A program made the translations under genes and the position numbers. DNA of 64,000 bases from Sphingobacterium kitahiroshimense (GTDB lineage Bacteria; Bacteroidota; Bacteroidia; Sphingobacteriales; Sphingobacteriaceae). The stretch is taken from NCBI RefSeq assembly GCF_025961315.1, contig NZ_JAOQNK010000001.1:6227776-6291775 (forward strand), given 5' to 3'. The notes under the pieces are model-generated. The model was not told the DNA's origin. It was given only the letters and a program-made list of their open reading frames with translations, and searched no databases. Shown here piece by piece: positions 24,442 to 34,038 of this stretch (position 1 is the stretch's first letter; each line of letters begins with the position of its first letter).

Positions 24442-26334
24442 CTACATGCTCCAGATCGGAATTCCAATCCAGCCATGTATTGAAAATAGTACCGCCAGAT
24501 ACAACAAGAATATGATGTTGAAAGCCAAGGTAAATTTTATCCATTTTCTACCTAGCTGTGACCAGCGTTTGTACAATAAGTATGCGCCAACCACAACACT
24601 GACTCCGAAAAAAAGCATACCAGCGAAAATGGATAAAGTTGTGCTATTTAGGGTCGTATAAAGTTCCTTGTGAATCGCATCAGTCACCCCCAATATACGA
24701 TAGGAGATTAGGAAAGAGACTATGCCCAGGGATGGTAATAGCACCAAGCATAGATCTATGAATTTTATTTTTTTAAAAAATGCTAATGGAATTCCGATTA
24801 TCGTATAGACTATGGAGAGCAAAGCAGCGATCAAGCCAAGGTAAATAGGGATCTTTTGCAATAAAATTGGTAAATAAGAAGCTTTACTATAAAACCTGTT
24901 ACCATAACCTTGAAAGAACGGGTGTCCCTCATTATCATGGCCGATAACAAATGAGGGAATTATATCACCTTTCAAGTGAAAAAGACCATTCCCTATATGA
25001 AGCAAGAAGTCTACCTGTCCATTTCCTTTATCAATTATAAGTTTATCGTTATCAATGGCCAACAGGTTAATCCCTTCGAATATTCTTCTGTAGAACTCCC
25101 AGCGCTCATTTTTAGGGTTCATAAATTGATAATATCCCAGCATAGGTCCAATCTTCGACTGATCTATTTTTACAGTGTGTATTTTGGGAATCTCCATATT
25201 TTTAGTTAAAAAATCTTCAATCAGTTCCGATACAGGCCATAAATTTGTATTGCAATTGGTAGAAATAGTATATGCCAATCCGGCCTCTCTATTAAAAAAT
25301 ATCCAGGAGCTAAAACCTTCACCTTTACCATTATGCCCTCTAAAAGTTATTTTTTTATTATTCGGGAATAAATCATTACCCAGGGCATATCCTGTCTGTA
25401 ATCCGTGTTGGCTTGCCAAGGTGCTGTGTACTTTTTCCATTTCGAGAAAATCATGTTCACGAAGTAGAACGTCAGCGTAACTCTTACCAGGATCCAGGAG
25501 GAACCGCATAAATCTGGTCATATCCGATGCGTTCGATACCAGTGCACTAGAAGCACCGTTGCTACTAGGTATATAAAGCGGAAGTAGTGTATACTTGCCA
25601 TTCCTAAAATCATATCCCTTAGCATAGTGCTGTAGACTTTCGCCACTTAAATCAAACAAGGTACTATTCATTGCTAAAGGTTTAAGCAGTGTCTGTTGGA
25701 TATATGCATTCCATGGAATATCGGAAACTTTCTCAATGATGTACCCCAAAACATTATAGCCTGGATTAGAATATGACATCCTTTCACCAGGTTTCCAGCG
25801 GGAAGTAAGCGAATTTTTTTGGTCCTGTACGGCATTGATTCCCTTTAACGGTTTTCCTGTCATATTGACCATCTTATTCAGCATAATATCTTCAAAACCT
25901 GCTGTGTGTTCCAGGAGATGTACAAGTCTTACAGGGTGAGTCGACTCCCATTTGTTCGAGTATGGGATTTCGGGAGCAATGGCCTGCAGTCGATCGCTAA
26001 GTTTCAGTTTACCCTCAGCTATTAGATTCTGGATCCCGATTGCAACAAAAAATTTTGTCACAGATGCAAGATGAAATCGTGTTGTGCTATCAACTTTTAT
26101 TTTTTGCTCTAAATCGACATATCCCAATCCACCTGAAAATAATGTGCTGTCGTTTTTGATAATAGCAATCATCAAACCCGGCATATGTTCCTGTTGGAGT
26201 ACACCTTCTATTTTTTTGAGCAATTGATCCATTGCAGGTGTTGGAACATCATGATGCTGCAGCTGTGCATTTACCACTTTAGATGATAATACCATACAAA
26301 GTAGGATTGAAAACAAAATTATAAGTTTATTCAT
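24442..26334 (-). CDS. Membrane-anchored serine hydrolase, class C beta-lactamase-like (630 aa)
   Basis: Signal peptide 1-23 (IILFSILLCMVLSSKVVNAQ). The serine hydrolase core has S91-V-T-K94 (the SxxK nucleophile/base pair) and Y188-S-N190 (the YxN motif); HGHNG-type GKGEGFSSW near 340 takes the third motif position. The C-terminal ~150 residues contain four transmembrane helices (IPIYLGLIAALLSIVYTI, LCLVLLPSLGIVSFLISY, FAGMLFFGVSVVVGAYLL, FTLAFNIIFLLYLAVLF). Such proteins are peptidases or esterases in the envelope. First gene of the operon with the 7TM-AraC regulator. A ~50-base scrap of its SxxK region is at about 41700-41755. Confidence 0.85.
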   Translation of the reverse strand: MNKLIILFSILLCMVLSSKVVNAQLQHHDVPTPAMDQLLKKIEGVLQQEHMPGLMIAIIKNDSTLFSGGLGYVDLEQKIKVDSTTRFHLASVTKFFVAIGIQNLIAEGKLKLSDRLQAIAPEIPYSNKWESTHPVRLVHLLEHTAGFEDIMLNKMVNMTGKPLKGINAVQDQKNSLTSRWKPGERMSYSNPGYNVLGYIIEKVSDIPWNAYIQQTLLKPLAMNSTLFDLSGESLQHYAKGYDFRNGKYTLLPLYIPSSNGASSALVSNASDMTRFMRFLLDPGKSYADVLLREHDFLEMEKVHSTLASQHGLQTGYALGNDLFPNNKKITFRGHNGKGEGFSSWIFFNREAGLAYTISTNCNTNLWPVSELIEDFLTKNMEIPKIHTVKIDQSKIGPMLGYYQFMNPKNERWEFYRRIFEGINLLAIDNDKLIIDKGNGQVDFLLHIGNGLFHLKGDIIPSFVIGHDNEGHPFFQGYGNRFYSKASYLPILLQKIPIYLGLIAALLSIVYTIIGIPLAFFKKIKFIDLCLVLLPSLGIVSFLISYRILGVTDAIHKELYTTLNSTTLSIFAGMLFFGVSVVVGAYLLYKRWSQLGRKWIKFTLAFNIIFLLYLAVLFSIHGWIGIPIWSM

Positions 26335-26505
26335 CGGTATGTTTTTTCAGCAAATTACATCTGTCATTTGCTGTTTTAGTCCGATTCTATCCAAACGAAC
26401 TAATCACCCCCCTTCATTTAACCAATTTGGGGCTACGAAGAAAAGAATAGATAAGTTAGTGCGTAAAAGTATTTCACCATTTTTCAAATGAATATTATAG
26501 TAGTC
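26335..26505. other. Intergenic region upstream of the serine hydrolase operon
   Basis: No gene. It should hold the promoter of the minus-strand operon. No clear operator seen. Confidence 0.35.
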
Positions 26506-26660
26506 AGCTTCAGTACCTATTCGTACGCTGTTCGAGAAGGCTTCGGGAGATGTCTACTGTGCCTCTACTGTTTTTCTACTGGTTGTCTACCTTGCCTCTA
26601 CAAAAACAGTATAGGCAAGGTATAGGCAGGGTAGAGAAACAGTAGAGGCGTTTCGAAAAA
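26506..26660. repeat. Large imperfect palindrome, full-length member of a dispersed repeat
   Basis: Outer arms 26561-26579 and 26631-26649 pair at 18 of 19 bases (GCCTCTACTGTTT core). Inner arms TACCTTGCCT at 26588-26597 and AGGCAAGGTA at 26613-26622 pair perfectly. The left flank CAGTCAGCTTC...TCTACTGT is shared with partial copies at 21416-21473 and 56823-56912. It may be a REP-like or MITE-like element. 26661-26897 is otherwise gene-free and AT-rich. Confidence 0.75.
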
Positions 26661-26921
26661 GTGGTGAAGCAGTCCCGAATAAAGACTGAATCCTTCTAGT
26701 GTAAATAGAAATATCTTTTTATATAGTAAAGTAGCTTTGAAATAAATTGATAGATATATATCACTAATGTCCATTATCTGACATTAATCGTCCGATATCG
26801 GACATCACGAATCCGTGTAAGACATTCATTAAAAGTTGATTGAGTATTTGGCAAATCTATTGATATTTATCACGCGAAATATTAATTCGAAACAAGAATG
26901 AATGCTTTATATCCAATATAC

Positions 26922-27995
26922 ATGAAAACCAAAATGAAATATCTGATCATTTTTATTTTAACGATAATATTCCATTACAACTCAGTAGCACAACAAGACT
27001 CTCTGAAATCCTTTATTCAATCTTATGTAACGAAGAATGGTTTTGACGGAACTATACTAGTTCAACAGGATTCTGCTATAATCTACCATGAGAGCTTTGG
27101 TATAGCGGATCGAAGATTTGATTTTCCAATAAACAATGAAACTATCTACAATATTGCATCGATAACAAAGGCTTTTACAGCAGTCCTGATCCTTCAACTG
27201 GTAGAGCAGGGAAAGCTGGAGTTAAATAAACCTTTTAAGACTTATTTACCTGAATATCCAGATAAAGTAAGTTTAAAAGTTACCTTACATCAGCTGCTTA
27301 ACCATAATTCGGGAGTTGTACTCATTGATACAGTTTCAAGTGTAGATAAAGCGATGAAATATGGTCTGGGTATATTTCAGACTCCGTATACTTCAGATCA
27401 GATTTTAAAAAGTTTTTGGGATAAACCTCTTGCAAATAAACCGGGCACGAAGTTCACTTACAATAATGCAGATTACATTATTTTAGGTAAAATCATTGAA
27501 AAGATCTATCGCAAAACTTATGAAGAGGTGCTGTATGAAAAGATATTAAGACCTTTGGACATGCACAATTCGGGCGTAATGCATGAGAAAGATATAATAA
27601 AAAATCTAGCAAGTACTTATTTTAAGGACAAAAATTCAGCTATTTTCATTAATAGTTTACCTATGTTTATAGAAAACTGGTATGCCGCTGGTGCCATGTA
27701 TTGTTCACCTTCAGATCTACTGAAATTCTCTAACGCTCTGTATGGACTAAAATTAATAAGTAAAAGAAGTCTTGATTCAATGCTTACTCCCGGGCTTGAT
27801 AATTATGGTTATGGGGTATGGGTTAAAGGTCTGGGGGATGAAAGACGAATGGAGAGATATGGACAAATAATGGGTATTAACGCAGTATGGATGAAATTTT
27901 TGAATAAAAAAACTACGATTATTATTCTGAGCAATACGAATGTTGCTAACCTTGGTGAACTGGCATTAAATATCGAGATGAATGTCCCTAAGTAA
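26922..27995 (+). CDS. Secreted serine hydrolase, class C beta-lactamase-like (357 aa)
   Basis: I start it at ATG 26922, since this gives a clean signal peptide (MKYLIIFILTIIFHYNSVAQQ); an earlier ATG at 26898 only adds eight residues. SITK (about residues 80-83) is the SxxK motif and FTYNNADYIILGKIIEKI gives YxN. It is a periplasmic D-aminopeptidase/esterase-type enzyme. It is single-domain, unlike the membrane version at 24442. It converges on the esterase gene at 28084. Confidence 0.85.
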   Translation: MKTKMKYLIIFILTIIFHYNSVAQQDSLKSFIQSYVTKNGFDGTILVQQDSAIIYHESFGIADRRFDFPINNETIYNIASITKAFTAVLILQLVEQGKLELNKPFKTYLPEYPDKVSLKVTLHQLLNHNSGVVLIDTVSSVDKAMKYGLGIFQTPYTSDQILKSFWDKPLANKPGTKFTYNNADYIILGKIIEKIYRKTYEEVLYEKILRPLDMHNSGVMHEKDIIKNLASTYFKDKNSAIFINSLPMFIENWYAAGAMYCSPSDLLKFSNALYGLKLISKRSLDSMLTPGLDNYGYGVWVKGLGDERRMERYGQIMGINAVWMKFLNKKTTIIILSNTNVANLGELALNIEMNVPK

Positions 27996-28083
27996 CCCAT
28001 CATATCCAGAAAGCTGATTACAAAAAGTAACAAATATACAGATATCCAACTTCGTCGGTGTACAGAGTTAGCAACTCCAATAG

Positions 28084-28785
28084 CTACTTTTTGTTCTTAA
28101 GCAACCATTCATATATTTCCGGTTTAGTTTCATATAAATCTTCAATCCCGTGTCCTCTGTCTTTTAATTTGGTAAATCTTATTTTTTCATTACATTTCTT
28201 CAAGCCATTGACAATTCGTTCTGTCTCATTGATAGAGATTTGATCGTCAGCAGTACCATGAAATGTCCAGATCGGTGTCTTACTAAGGTTGCATACTCTC
28301 ATCGTATCACTATCGTTAATTCCACCACACAATGGTACAATAGCCGCAAAGGTATCGGGAAAATCCAGGGCAACTATATATGTCCCATAGCCACCCATGC
28401 TGATGCCAGTACAGTAAATCCTACTGGTGTCGATTCTATATTGAGACATTAGATCAGAGTAAAGAGGTTCAAACCAATTCTCTGATGACCAATATTTGTC
28501 AGCGGGACATTGTGGAGAAGCAATTATAAAATCAAAATCATGTCCCTTTTGTATTAGGTAGGGCATTCCGTACACTTTAAGCTTATTTATGTCATTTCCT
28601 CTTTGCGATCCTCCATGTAGATAAATTAAGAGCGGATATTTTTTTCCACTAGAACTATAATCCTTCGGTAAATACAAGTCATAGTTATACTTAGCTTTAT
28701 CCTTTACTTGTCCATTTGAGTGCATAGAAAAAATAAGAAATAGGTGTGTTAAAATGTATGGTGTCATTTTAAATAATATAGACAT
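28084..28785 (-). CDS. Secreted esterase/prolyl-oligopeptidase-like alpha/beta hydrolase (233 aa)
   Basis: N-terminal hydrophobic segment (YILTHLFLIFSMHSNGQ) then LIYLHGGSQRG (oxyanion loop), G-I-S129-M-G nucleophile elbow, TFHGTADDQ with the acid at 180/181 and RGHG with H212. This is the layout of phospholipase/carboxylesterase-like enzymes related to secreted feruloyl or acetyl esterases. A copy of its last ~28 codons lies at 456-541. The flank 28027-28083 contains one arm of the hairpin seen at 382-428. Confidence 0.82.
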   Translation of the reverse strand: MSILFKMTPYILTHLFLIFSMHSNGQVKDKAKYNYDLYLPKDYSSSGKKYPLLIYLHGGSQRGNDINKLKVYGMPYLIQKGHDFDFIIASPQCPADKYWSSENWFEPLYSDLMSQYRIDTSRIYCTGISMGGYGTYIVALDFPDTFAAIVPLCGGINDSDTMRVCNLSKTPIWTFHGTADDQISINETERIVNGLKKCNEKIRFTKLKDRGHGIEDLYETKPEIYEWLLKNKK

Positions 28786-28840
28786 AAACCAATTTCATTT
28801 GTATATAGCTTGCTTAATCGATGCAGAGGTGTAACAGCTC

Positions 28841-30154
28841 CTACAAGCGGGAGGTATTCTTATTTTTAACAAGGATATAATTACTGCTTGTTTCATCTTT
28901 TATAACAGTATAATTTTTATTTAATTGTAATGACCAACCGTCCCCCTCTATTAATTGATCATTTATTTTGGTAGGAATACTGATAGATATTTTATTCCAA
29001 TTAGGGAACATTAAAGCACCATTATTCACTTCAAGAATCCCCCAGTTATCTGTTACTCTCATATTCGGATAAACTGTTCCTTTATCACCGATTGGAAGTA
29101 TATTGCGTGGGTCAAAAGAAATATTCATATTTTCAAAACCTATTTCAAAATGTGGTTGCTCTATAAATTTAGAGTTATATTCTGCTATTCTTATTTTTAT
29201 TTTTGCCTCTCTTATTTCTTCTTCCTGAATAATTTCTTCGCCGTTATATTCTTTAAAAATTTTCACAACAGTAGCTTTTAAATCAGTAGGTATCTTAATA
29301 TTTAAATTTTCAATAAAAAAATCTGTTAGGTTATTATCAGCAGATATTTTTTGATTCCAATATTTATCCTTTTTACGTAGAAAATTACCATATATAGGAG
29401 TAGTATTATAAGCAAAAGACCGCACATAGGTAGGATTTTTGATAAAAGTATTTACACTATTGACAAAATGCTGTTTTGTAGCCTCTTTATTTCTATTGCT
29501 AATCATAAAACCTGTATATTCTGCAAGACCCTCGTTAAGTTCGAGTTGATTTTCAGTGTCATAAGATTCGGGGAAAATAGCATTTCTATACTTTCTAAAA
29601 ATAAAGGCATTGGTTAAATGCTTGGTTTGCTCTTTCTGTGTATTAGAAAGGATCGCTTTCTTGAGAGCCTCCAATTCCAACCGTAAATATATTCTTCCAT
29701 CTTTCAGCTCCAAATGGTTACTTTCTTTGTTATATTGGGTAAATCCCAAAGAAATCTGCACTGTATGAAAAAGCTCGTGAGCTAATAAGTTGATTCTGTC
29801 ATATCTATCTTTAGACAGAGGAAGCATTATCATTGCCCAAGTTTTGCCATTCCATTGCATTGAGGTATTTGCAATATTAATGCTGTCGGGTAATGTACCA
29901 ACATAAATATCTTTTTGTAGCTTTAAAGTATTCTTAATATCAGGCTCATTACTGTATAGTAGGCGATTTTCAGGATTAACTAATAAAATACTTCCATATA
30001 AATCCCTATTCCATAATTTTACTCCTTGTTTTGTTACATATTTAATTTCTTTGAAATAATTGGAGATACTGTCTATATTTTCAACTTTAGACTGTTGTGC
30101 AAATGCTATTGAAATATGGATTAAATATACAATGACCGTAAACACCTTTTTCAT
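28841..30154 (-). CDS. Secreted gluzincin-type metallopeptidase-like protein (437 aa)
   Basis: Signal peptide 1-20 (VFTVIVYLIHISIAFAQ). LLAH126ELFH130TVQ carries HExxH zinc ligands and catalytic Glu, and LELNE208GLAEY about 80 residues later gives the third ligand in the gluzincin style. The C-terminal ~130 residues are beta-rich with GWSLQLNKNY. I do not recognise a named family. It lies 55 bases upstream of the esterase on the same strand and may be co-transcribed. Substrate unknown. Confidence 0.7.
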   Translation of the reverse strand: MKKVFTVIVYLIHISIAFAQQSKVENIDSISNYFKEIKYVTKQGVKLWNRDLYGSILLVNPENRLLYSNEPDIKNTLKLQKDIYVGTLPDSINIANTSMQWNGKTWAMIMLPLSKDRYDRINLLAHELFHTVQISLGFTQYNKESNHLELKDGRIYLRLELEALKKAILSNTQKEQTKHLTNAFIFRKYRNAIFPESYDTENQLELNEGLAEYTGFMISNRNKEATKQHFVNSVNTFIKNPTYVRSFAYNTTPIYGNFLRKKDKYWNQKISADNNLTDFFIENLNIKIPTDLKATVVKIFKEYNGEEIIQEEEIREAKIKIRIAEYNSKFIEQPHFEIGFENMNISFDPRNILPIGDKGTVYPNMRVTDNWGILEVNNGALMFPNWNKISISIPTKINDQLIEGDGWSLQLNKNYTVIKDETSSNYILVKNKNTSRL

Positions 30155-30339
30155 AATCTGGTTATAATTTTATAAGATAACTAAAACAAAATTAAACAAA
30201 TATTTAAACCATTTATTAGATTGGTCTGAATTCTTACAATCATTTTTTGTTTATGTATTTCTTTTCAAGATCTGCTCCCAGAATGACTCTTCTTAACAAG
30301 AGTTCTTTCATTTCTATGCTATTTATTGGATAAAGCAGA
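30155..30339. other. Gene-free stretch upstream of the metallopeptidase
   Basis: AT-rich, contains the metallopeptidase promoter by position. No structure recognised. The joint to Rpn debris is near 30340. Confidence 0.35.
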
Positions 30340-30473
30340 GAAGCATTGTATCGAGAAAGGTGAGCGTCAAAAAGCTATTTTAATTGCATTAGAATTTAAG
30401 AGATGGGTTTACCTGTAGAGCAAATTGCTAAAGGTACCGGACTTTCCATCGAGGATATCGAAAAATTGAAATA
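30340..30473 (+). pseudogene. 3' tail fragment of an Rpn nuclease gene
   Basis: Bases read LLDKAEKHCIEKGERQKAILIALEFK, then a one- or two-base deletion in AAGAGATGGG, then GLPVEQIAKGTGLSIEDIEKLK and stop. The front resembles type A and the end type B, so it is a mosaic or junction. No nuclease core. Confidence 0.8.
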
Positions 30474-30496
30474 GAACATCGTTCTAAATTATACTG

Positions 30497-30528
30497 AACC
30501 GTTTGGGATGACCAAGCGGTTTTTTTTG
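30497..30528 (+). terminator. Terminator after the Rpn tail fragment
   Basis: AACCGTTTGG-GATG-ACCAAGCGGTT with T run. Confidence 0.8.
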
Positions 30529-30580
30529 TGCCTTTGTTATTGACAAGTGGACGACAGCATAATAACCCCATTTCAGGTTC

Positions 30581-30683
30581 AACCACTTCACCTACCCATT
30601 TCCACCATTCACCGAGTTTTTAGTTGGTTTAGTCTAATTGCGATAGGGTAGGGACGATTTACACCCTACTTTTGAATCAACAA
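30581..30683 (+). repeat. Conserved module leader (copy 4)
   Basis: Same block, with GTAGGG-N10-CCCTAC intact and TACTTTTG. Short spacer to the gene. Confidence 0.75.
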
Positions 30684-30718
30684 ACAAATAGCAACTAACA
30701 ATATAACATAAAGACATT

Positions 30719-31168
30719 ATGAAAACTATAGCAAAAACATTCGCAGCAGCAGCCTTGATCGCAGTATCAACATTCACTATGGCAGCAGGCAAACCACTAG
30801 GAGACAACTCTAAAAAAGCGGTCGTCAATCTATCCACAGCAGATCTAGCCATTGATCATTACGTTGCGGTTATGACCGAAGGACAGTCGGCAGGAGTAGA
30901 GCAGTTGTTTACCTCAGATTTTAAACAGAAAGTACATGCCTCAACAGATAGGATCAACAGCCGTTCAGAAGTTATTTCATTCTTGAAAAAACAAAAAGGG
31001 GAGCAGCTGAACTGTAAAACAAGCACTACCATTGTTGAGCAATCCAGTGACTACATGGTGGCAAAAGTAACCCAACAATTTGAAGGGTTTACCAAGACCG
31101 ATTTAATCACATTGGTCAATGACGGTGGTAACTGGAAAGTATCTCAATCTATCAACTCGTATAAGTAA
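30719..31168 (+). CDS. Secreted NTF2-like protein, module copy 4 (149 aa)
   Basis: Full-length with signal peptide; LGDNSKK after it, VHASTDRINS in the middle, INSYK end. It is followed, 222 bases after the stop, by an intact type C nuclease gene. The 3' flank is nearly identical to that of the fragment at 5345-5462, so units at 5.3 and 30.7 kb are recent copies of each other. Confidence 0.87.
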   Translation: MKTIAKTFAAAALIAVSTFTMAAGKPLGDNSKKAVVNLSTADLAIDHYVAVMTEGQSAGVEQLFTSDFKQKVHASTDRINSRSEVISFLKKQKGEQLNCKTSTTIVEQSSDYMVAKVTQQFEGFTKTDLITLVNDGGNWKVSQSINSYK

Positions 31169-31193
31169 GTTAAGTAAATTTCATATGTTTATT

Positions 31194-31227
31194 CAAAGCC
31201 ACGTCGAGAGATGTGGCTTTTCTTTTT
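31194..31227 (+). terminator. Terminator of NTF2-like copy 4
   Basis: AAAGCCACGTC-GAGA-GATGTGGCTTTT with T run. Confidence 0.8.
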
Positions 31228-31390
31228 AGTATTCACAACTATTTTACCCAACAACAAACGTTTTTTCCTATTCTTTTAACAGTAAGTAGAGAACTATTTG
31301 ATTTGATAAATAATTTAGTATTTTTGCTAAATTATTTGGTTTAAAAGGTTTTGTTTTTTATTTTTACTTGATAACCAGTAATATACCATT

Positions 31391-32263
31391 ATGAGTGTAA
31401 AGATAAGTAACCTTTCGAAGTACATCGATATCTTAAGTGACTTCGGTTGGAAATTTTATTTCGGTCGAGAGGAGAATAAGGGTAACCTAATTAATTTTCT
31501 GAATAGTATTTTAGAAGGCGAACATGTTGTAGAGGATCTTACCTATAGCAATGTGGAGGAAGATGGCGATGAACCTAATGAGCGCAAAGTTATTTTTGAT
31601 TTGCGATGTGTTGGTGTAGGTGGAGAAGTTTTTCTAGTAGAGATGCAATTGCAGAATCAGGATTTCTTTTTTGATCGTGCGGTGGGTTACACCTCTAGGA
31701 CCATTAGTCGTCTAGCTAAAAAAGGAAAGAAAGGAGATAATTATGAGTTACCGCCAATTTATTTTATCGCTGTTTTAGGCTTTCGTTTGGATGTTGCCAA
31801 TAGTGATAAGTACTTTTATAGTGGTAAGATTATTGACGAATTCGATCAGGAGGTGCTATATCCTAAGTTGAGTTACAAGATGCTTGTATTACCTAATTTT
31901 AATAAAGCTAAAGCCGATTTACCGACGATTCTGGATCAATGGATGTATCTTATGAAGCACTTGGATAAAATCGATAAGCTACCTAACTATTTGGATAAAA
32001 GAATATTCTCCCGTATCTTTGAACTAGGAGAACTGGCAAAACTAACGCCTGAGGAACAGATGTCATACATATCCAGCTTAGATCGTAAACGCGATTATAC
32101 CAACACGTTGGCATACGCAAAAAAAGAAGGACAGAAAGAAGCAGAGGCTAAAGCCTATGCTGAGAAAATCGCTTCAGCAAGAGAGTTAAAGAAATCTGGA
32201 GTAAGCAATGAAATTATTTCAAAAAGTTTAGGCATATCTTTGGAGGTTATTAACAAACTTTAA
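31391..32263 (+). CDS. Type C Rpn-family PD-(D/E)XK nuclease/putative transposase (290 aa), intact copy
   Basis: The opening WKFYFGREENKGNLINFLNSIL and the core VIFD70LRC...GEVFLVE84MQ86 define the same D...E-x-Q nuclease as types A and B, with low similarity elsewhere. FFFDRAVGYTSRTISRLAKKG and ELPPIYFIAVLGF complete the fold. The coiled charged stretch near 255-265 is short (KKEGQKEAEAKAYAEK) and the tail ISKSLGISLEVINKL differs from the A/B tail. The stop is followed directly by the end of an A/B tail (ATCGAAAAACTGAAGTAG, 32265-32282), a scar of replacement. Confidence 0.87.
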   Translation: MSVKISNLSKYIDILSDFGWKFYFGREENKGNLINFLNSILEGEHVVEDLTYSNVEEDGDEPNERKVIFDLRCVGVGGEVFLVEMQLQNQDFFFDRAVGYTSRTISRLAKKGKKGDNYELPPIYFIAVLGFRLDVANSDKYFYSGKIIDEFDQEVLYPKLSYKMLVLPNFNKAKADLPTILDQWMYLMKHLDKIDKLPNYLDKRIFSRIFELGELAKLTPEEQMSYISSLDRKRDYTNTLAYAKKEGQKEAEAKAYAEKIASARELKKSGVSNEIISKSLGISLEVINKL

Positions 32264-32335
32264 AATCGAAAAACTGAAGTAGAACAGTGTTCTAAAATAT
32301 ACAGAACCGTTTGGGATGACCAAGCGGTTTTTTTT
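32264..32335 (+). terminator. Scar of an A/B Rpn tail plus the shared Rpn terminator
   Basis: 32265-32282 is the last six codons of an A/B tail, out of frame with the type C gene. 32305-32335 is the AACCGTTTGG-GATGA-CCAAGCGGTT hairpin with T run. Confidence 0.8.
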
Positions 32336-32626
32336 GTGCAATTCCAAATCATTCCTTCTTCTATGAATGAAAGGTAGTTTTCTGCTTCATAGGATAAACT
32401 TTACTTTTAGTCATGAAGAGAAGAAAGAGTGTCTAAAAAATTTTCAGACAATTTATAAGAAATGTGGTAATCAAAAGGTAATGGAAATTTATCTCTTTAA
32501 TTTCAGCTCACTAAATAGCGTGTTTCTTTTAAGATATATACAGAAATAAATCGCTATTTTTAATAAAGGATAGCTTATATTTTCCAAACCCAAACCTTTG
32601 AACAAATAATATAAAAAGACGGAGCA

Positions 32627-33109
32627 ATGATTTTTTTCTTAGATATAGACGGAGTATTGGTTCATGCTAATCCACATCAGAAAGTGGAATTGGATGAGGA
32701 TGGTTTTTATAAGTTTAATCCGCAAGCTATTCAGATTTTAAAGTCTGTTATTTATAAAACGAAGGACAAAGTCATTCTTTCCACATCACATCGTTTTAAA
32801 TATAGTATTCAAGAATGGAAAGTCATTTTTAAAACTAGGGGACTGGAGCTGAAAAATCTTTCCATTTTAGATGATAAAGCATATTTTTCAAATCATCGAC
32901 ATACTCGAAAAGAGGAGATTTTAGGATGGATTCAATCCAATAATTTAGACTATAAAGAAATTGTCATTATAGATGATGATAAGTCCCTGAATGATTTACC
33001 TGCACATCTAAAGGCTCGTTTAGTCTTGACAAATTCTTATACTGGTTTAAATGATGTAAATGACTTAAAACGAATTTTACAGAGAAGGTTGTCAAGTAAG
33101 ATCGATTGA
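32627..33109 (+). CDS. HAD-superfamily protein (160 aa)
   Basis: MIFFLD6ID8GVLV is the HAD motif I (DxD), VILSTSHRF is motif II, and IVIIDDDKSLND is motif IV. There is no cap domain. The size and motif style match HAD domains of the SAK (Swiss-army-knife RNA repair) type phosphatases, but the substrate is unknown. It starts a short plus-strand group of small genes after the type C nuclease. 32336-32626 before it holds no convincing gene. Confidence 0.75.
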   Translation: MIFFLDIDGVLVHANPHQKVELDEDGFYKFNPQAIQILKSVIYKTKDKVILSTSHRFKYSIQEWKVIFKTRGLELKNLSILDDKAYFSNHRHTRKEEILGWIQSNNLDYKEIVIIDDDKSLNDLPAHLKARLVLTNSYTGLNDVNDLKRILQRRLSSKID

Positions 33110-33217
33110 GAACTTATAGTTCTACACTATTAAACACGAGGTTGGGATTACTCCCGTAAATTCAATTGAGAAATCAAGAATAATACAATTTATTACAAAG
33201 CTTAAAATTAATTGATC

Positions 33218-33472
33218 ATGGAGTTTTTAAATTCGGACTCACATTTATCGCTACTATATCGTAAAGCCAAAGAAAGCTTCGAATGGTGTATTCAAAGTGA
33301 TGAAAATGAATTCTTGAAAGATGAATTAAGCATGTCTTTTAATGATATTGTGTTAATTGAAAAAGATATAAAAATTGTATTTTCGAAAAGAGTTTTCGAG
33401 GAGTATAATATTGAGGTATGTTTACTTTTGTCTGCAGGTAATATTGAAGTTGGCAAATACCCTATATATTGA
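33218..33472 (+). CDS. Hypothetical small protein (84 aa)
   Basis: Start chosen at ATG 33218 (MEFLNSDSHLSLLYRKAKES). Acidic, mixed helix and strand, no signal peptide. Family not recognised. 33473-33633 after it shows only short broken frames, so it may be a truncated relic. Confidence 0.4.
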   Translation: MEFLNSDSHLSLLYRKAKESFEWCIQSDENEFLKDELSMSFNDIVLIEKDIKIVFSKRVFEEYNIEVCLLLSAGNIEVGKYPIY

Positions 33473-33633
33473 AAATGATAAAAATGAAGGTATTGATGAT
33501 AGTTTAATTTTGTATTAGATTAACATTGAGAAGAGAAATCCGTTAGCTTATTATTTACTAAGGTTAAGCTTTACGCTTCGAAACTTTTTTCAAATAAAGT
33601 CATTAGGACTACGATATAAATAATTTGTTTTTA

Positions 33634-34038
33634 ATGAAAAGAAAAACTATAATTTTGGTGATTGTTTTGGCTTTGATAGCTTTTTTTCTCTTTGGTGTAA
33701 AATATGAAACGATCATATATCTGGGTATGTCATCTTCAACATCAGACGGTTACAGTATTGATGCACAAGTGAAAATAGATGGAGAGCTGATTACAAAAGA
33801 TAGTATCAATAATAATCCATATAAATATAAGACGATAAAAAAGAAATTGGGTATTGGTTTTCGGAAAGTTGAAATTTTATCTGTAAAAGCTGATGTTTAC
33901 AGCACAGAGACTTTATTAATATTTCCGAATCAGTTTATTCTTATGGAATTCCTTCCTGCAACAGATATGAATAAAAAAATTATCTATCCACAACGATTTG
34001 ATATAGCGAATGGATTTAATCCTTTTTATTATGAGTAG
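33634..34038 (+). CDS. Membrane-anchored hypothetical protein (134 aa)
   Basis: MKRKTIILVIVLALIAFFLFGVKY is an N-terminal membrane anchor or uncleaved signal. The rest is a small beta-rich outside domain (YSIDAQVKIDGELIT, FRKVEILSVKADVYS). Family not recognised. It directly precedes an immunity-like pseudogene. Confidence 0.5.
   Translation: MKRKTIILVIVLALIAFFLFGVKYETIIYLGMSSSTSDGYSIDAQVKIDGELITKDSINNNPYKYKTIKKKLGIGFRKVEILSVKADVYSTETLLIFPNQFILMEFLPATDMNKKIIYPQRFDIANGFNPFYYE

Noticed and set aside
32367..32549. 60-codon frame after the type C nuclease
   Set aside because: No ribosome site, no family, no second copy; probably chance in AT-rich DNA.
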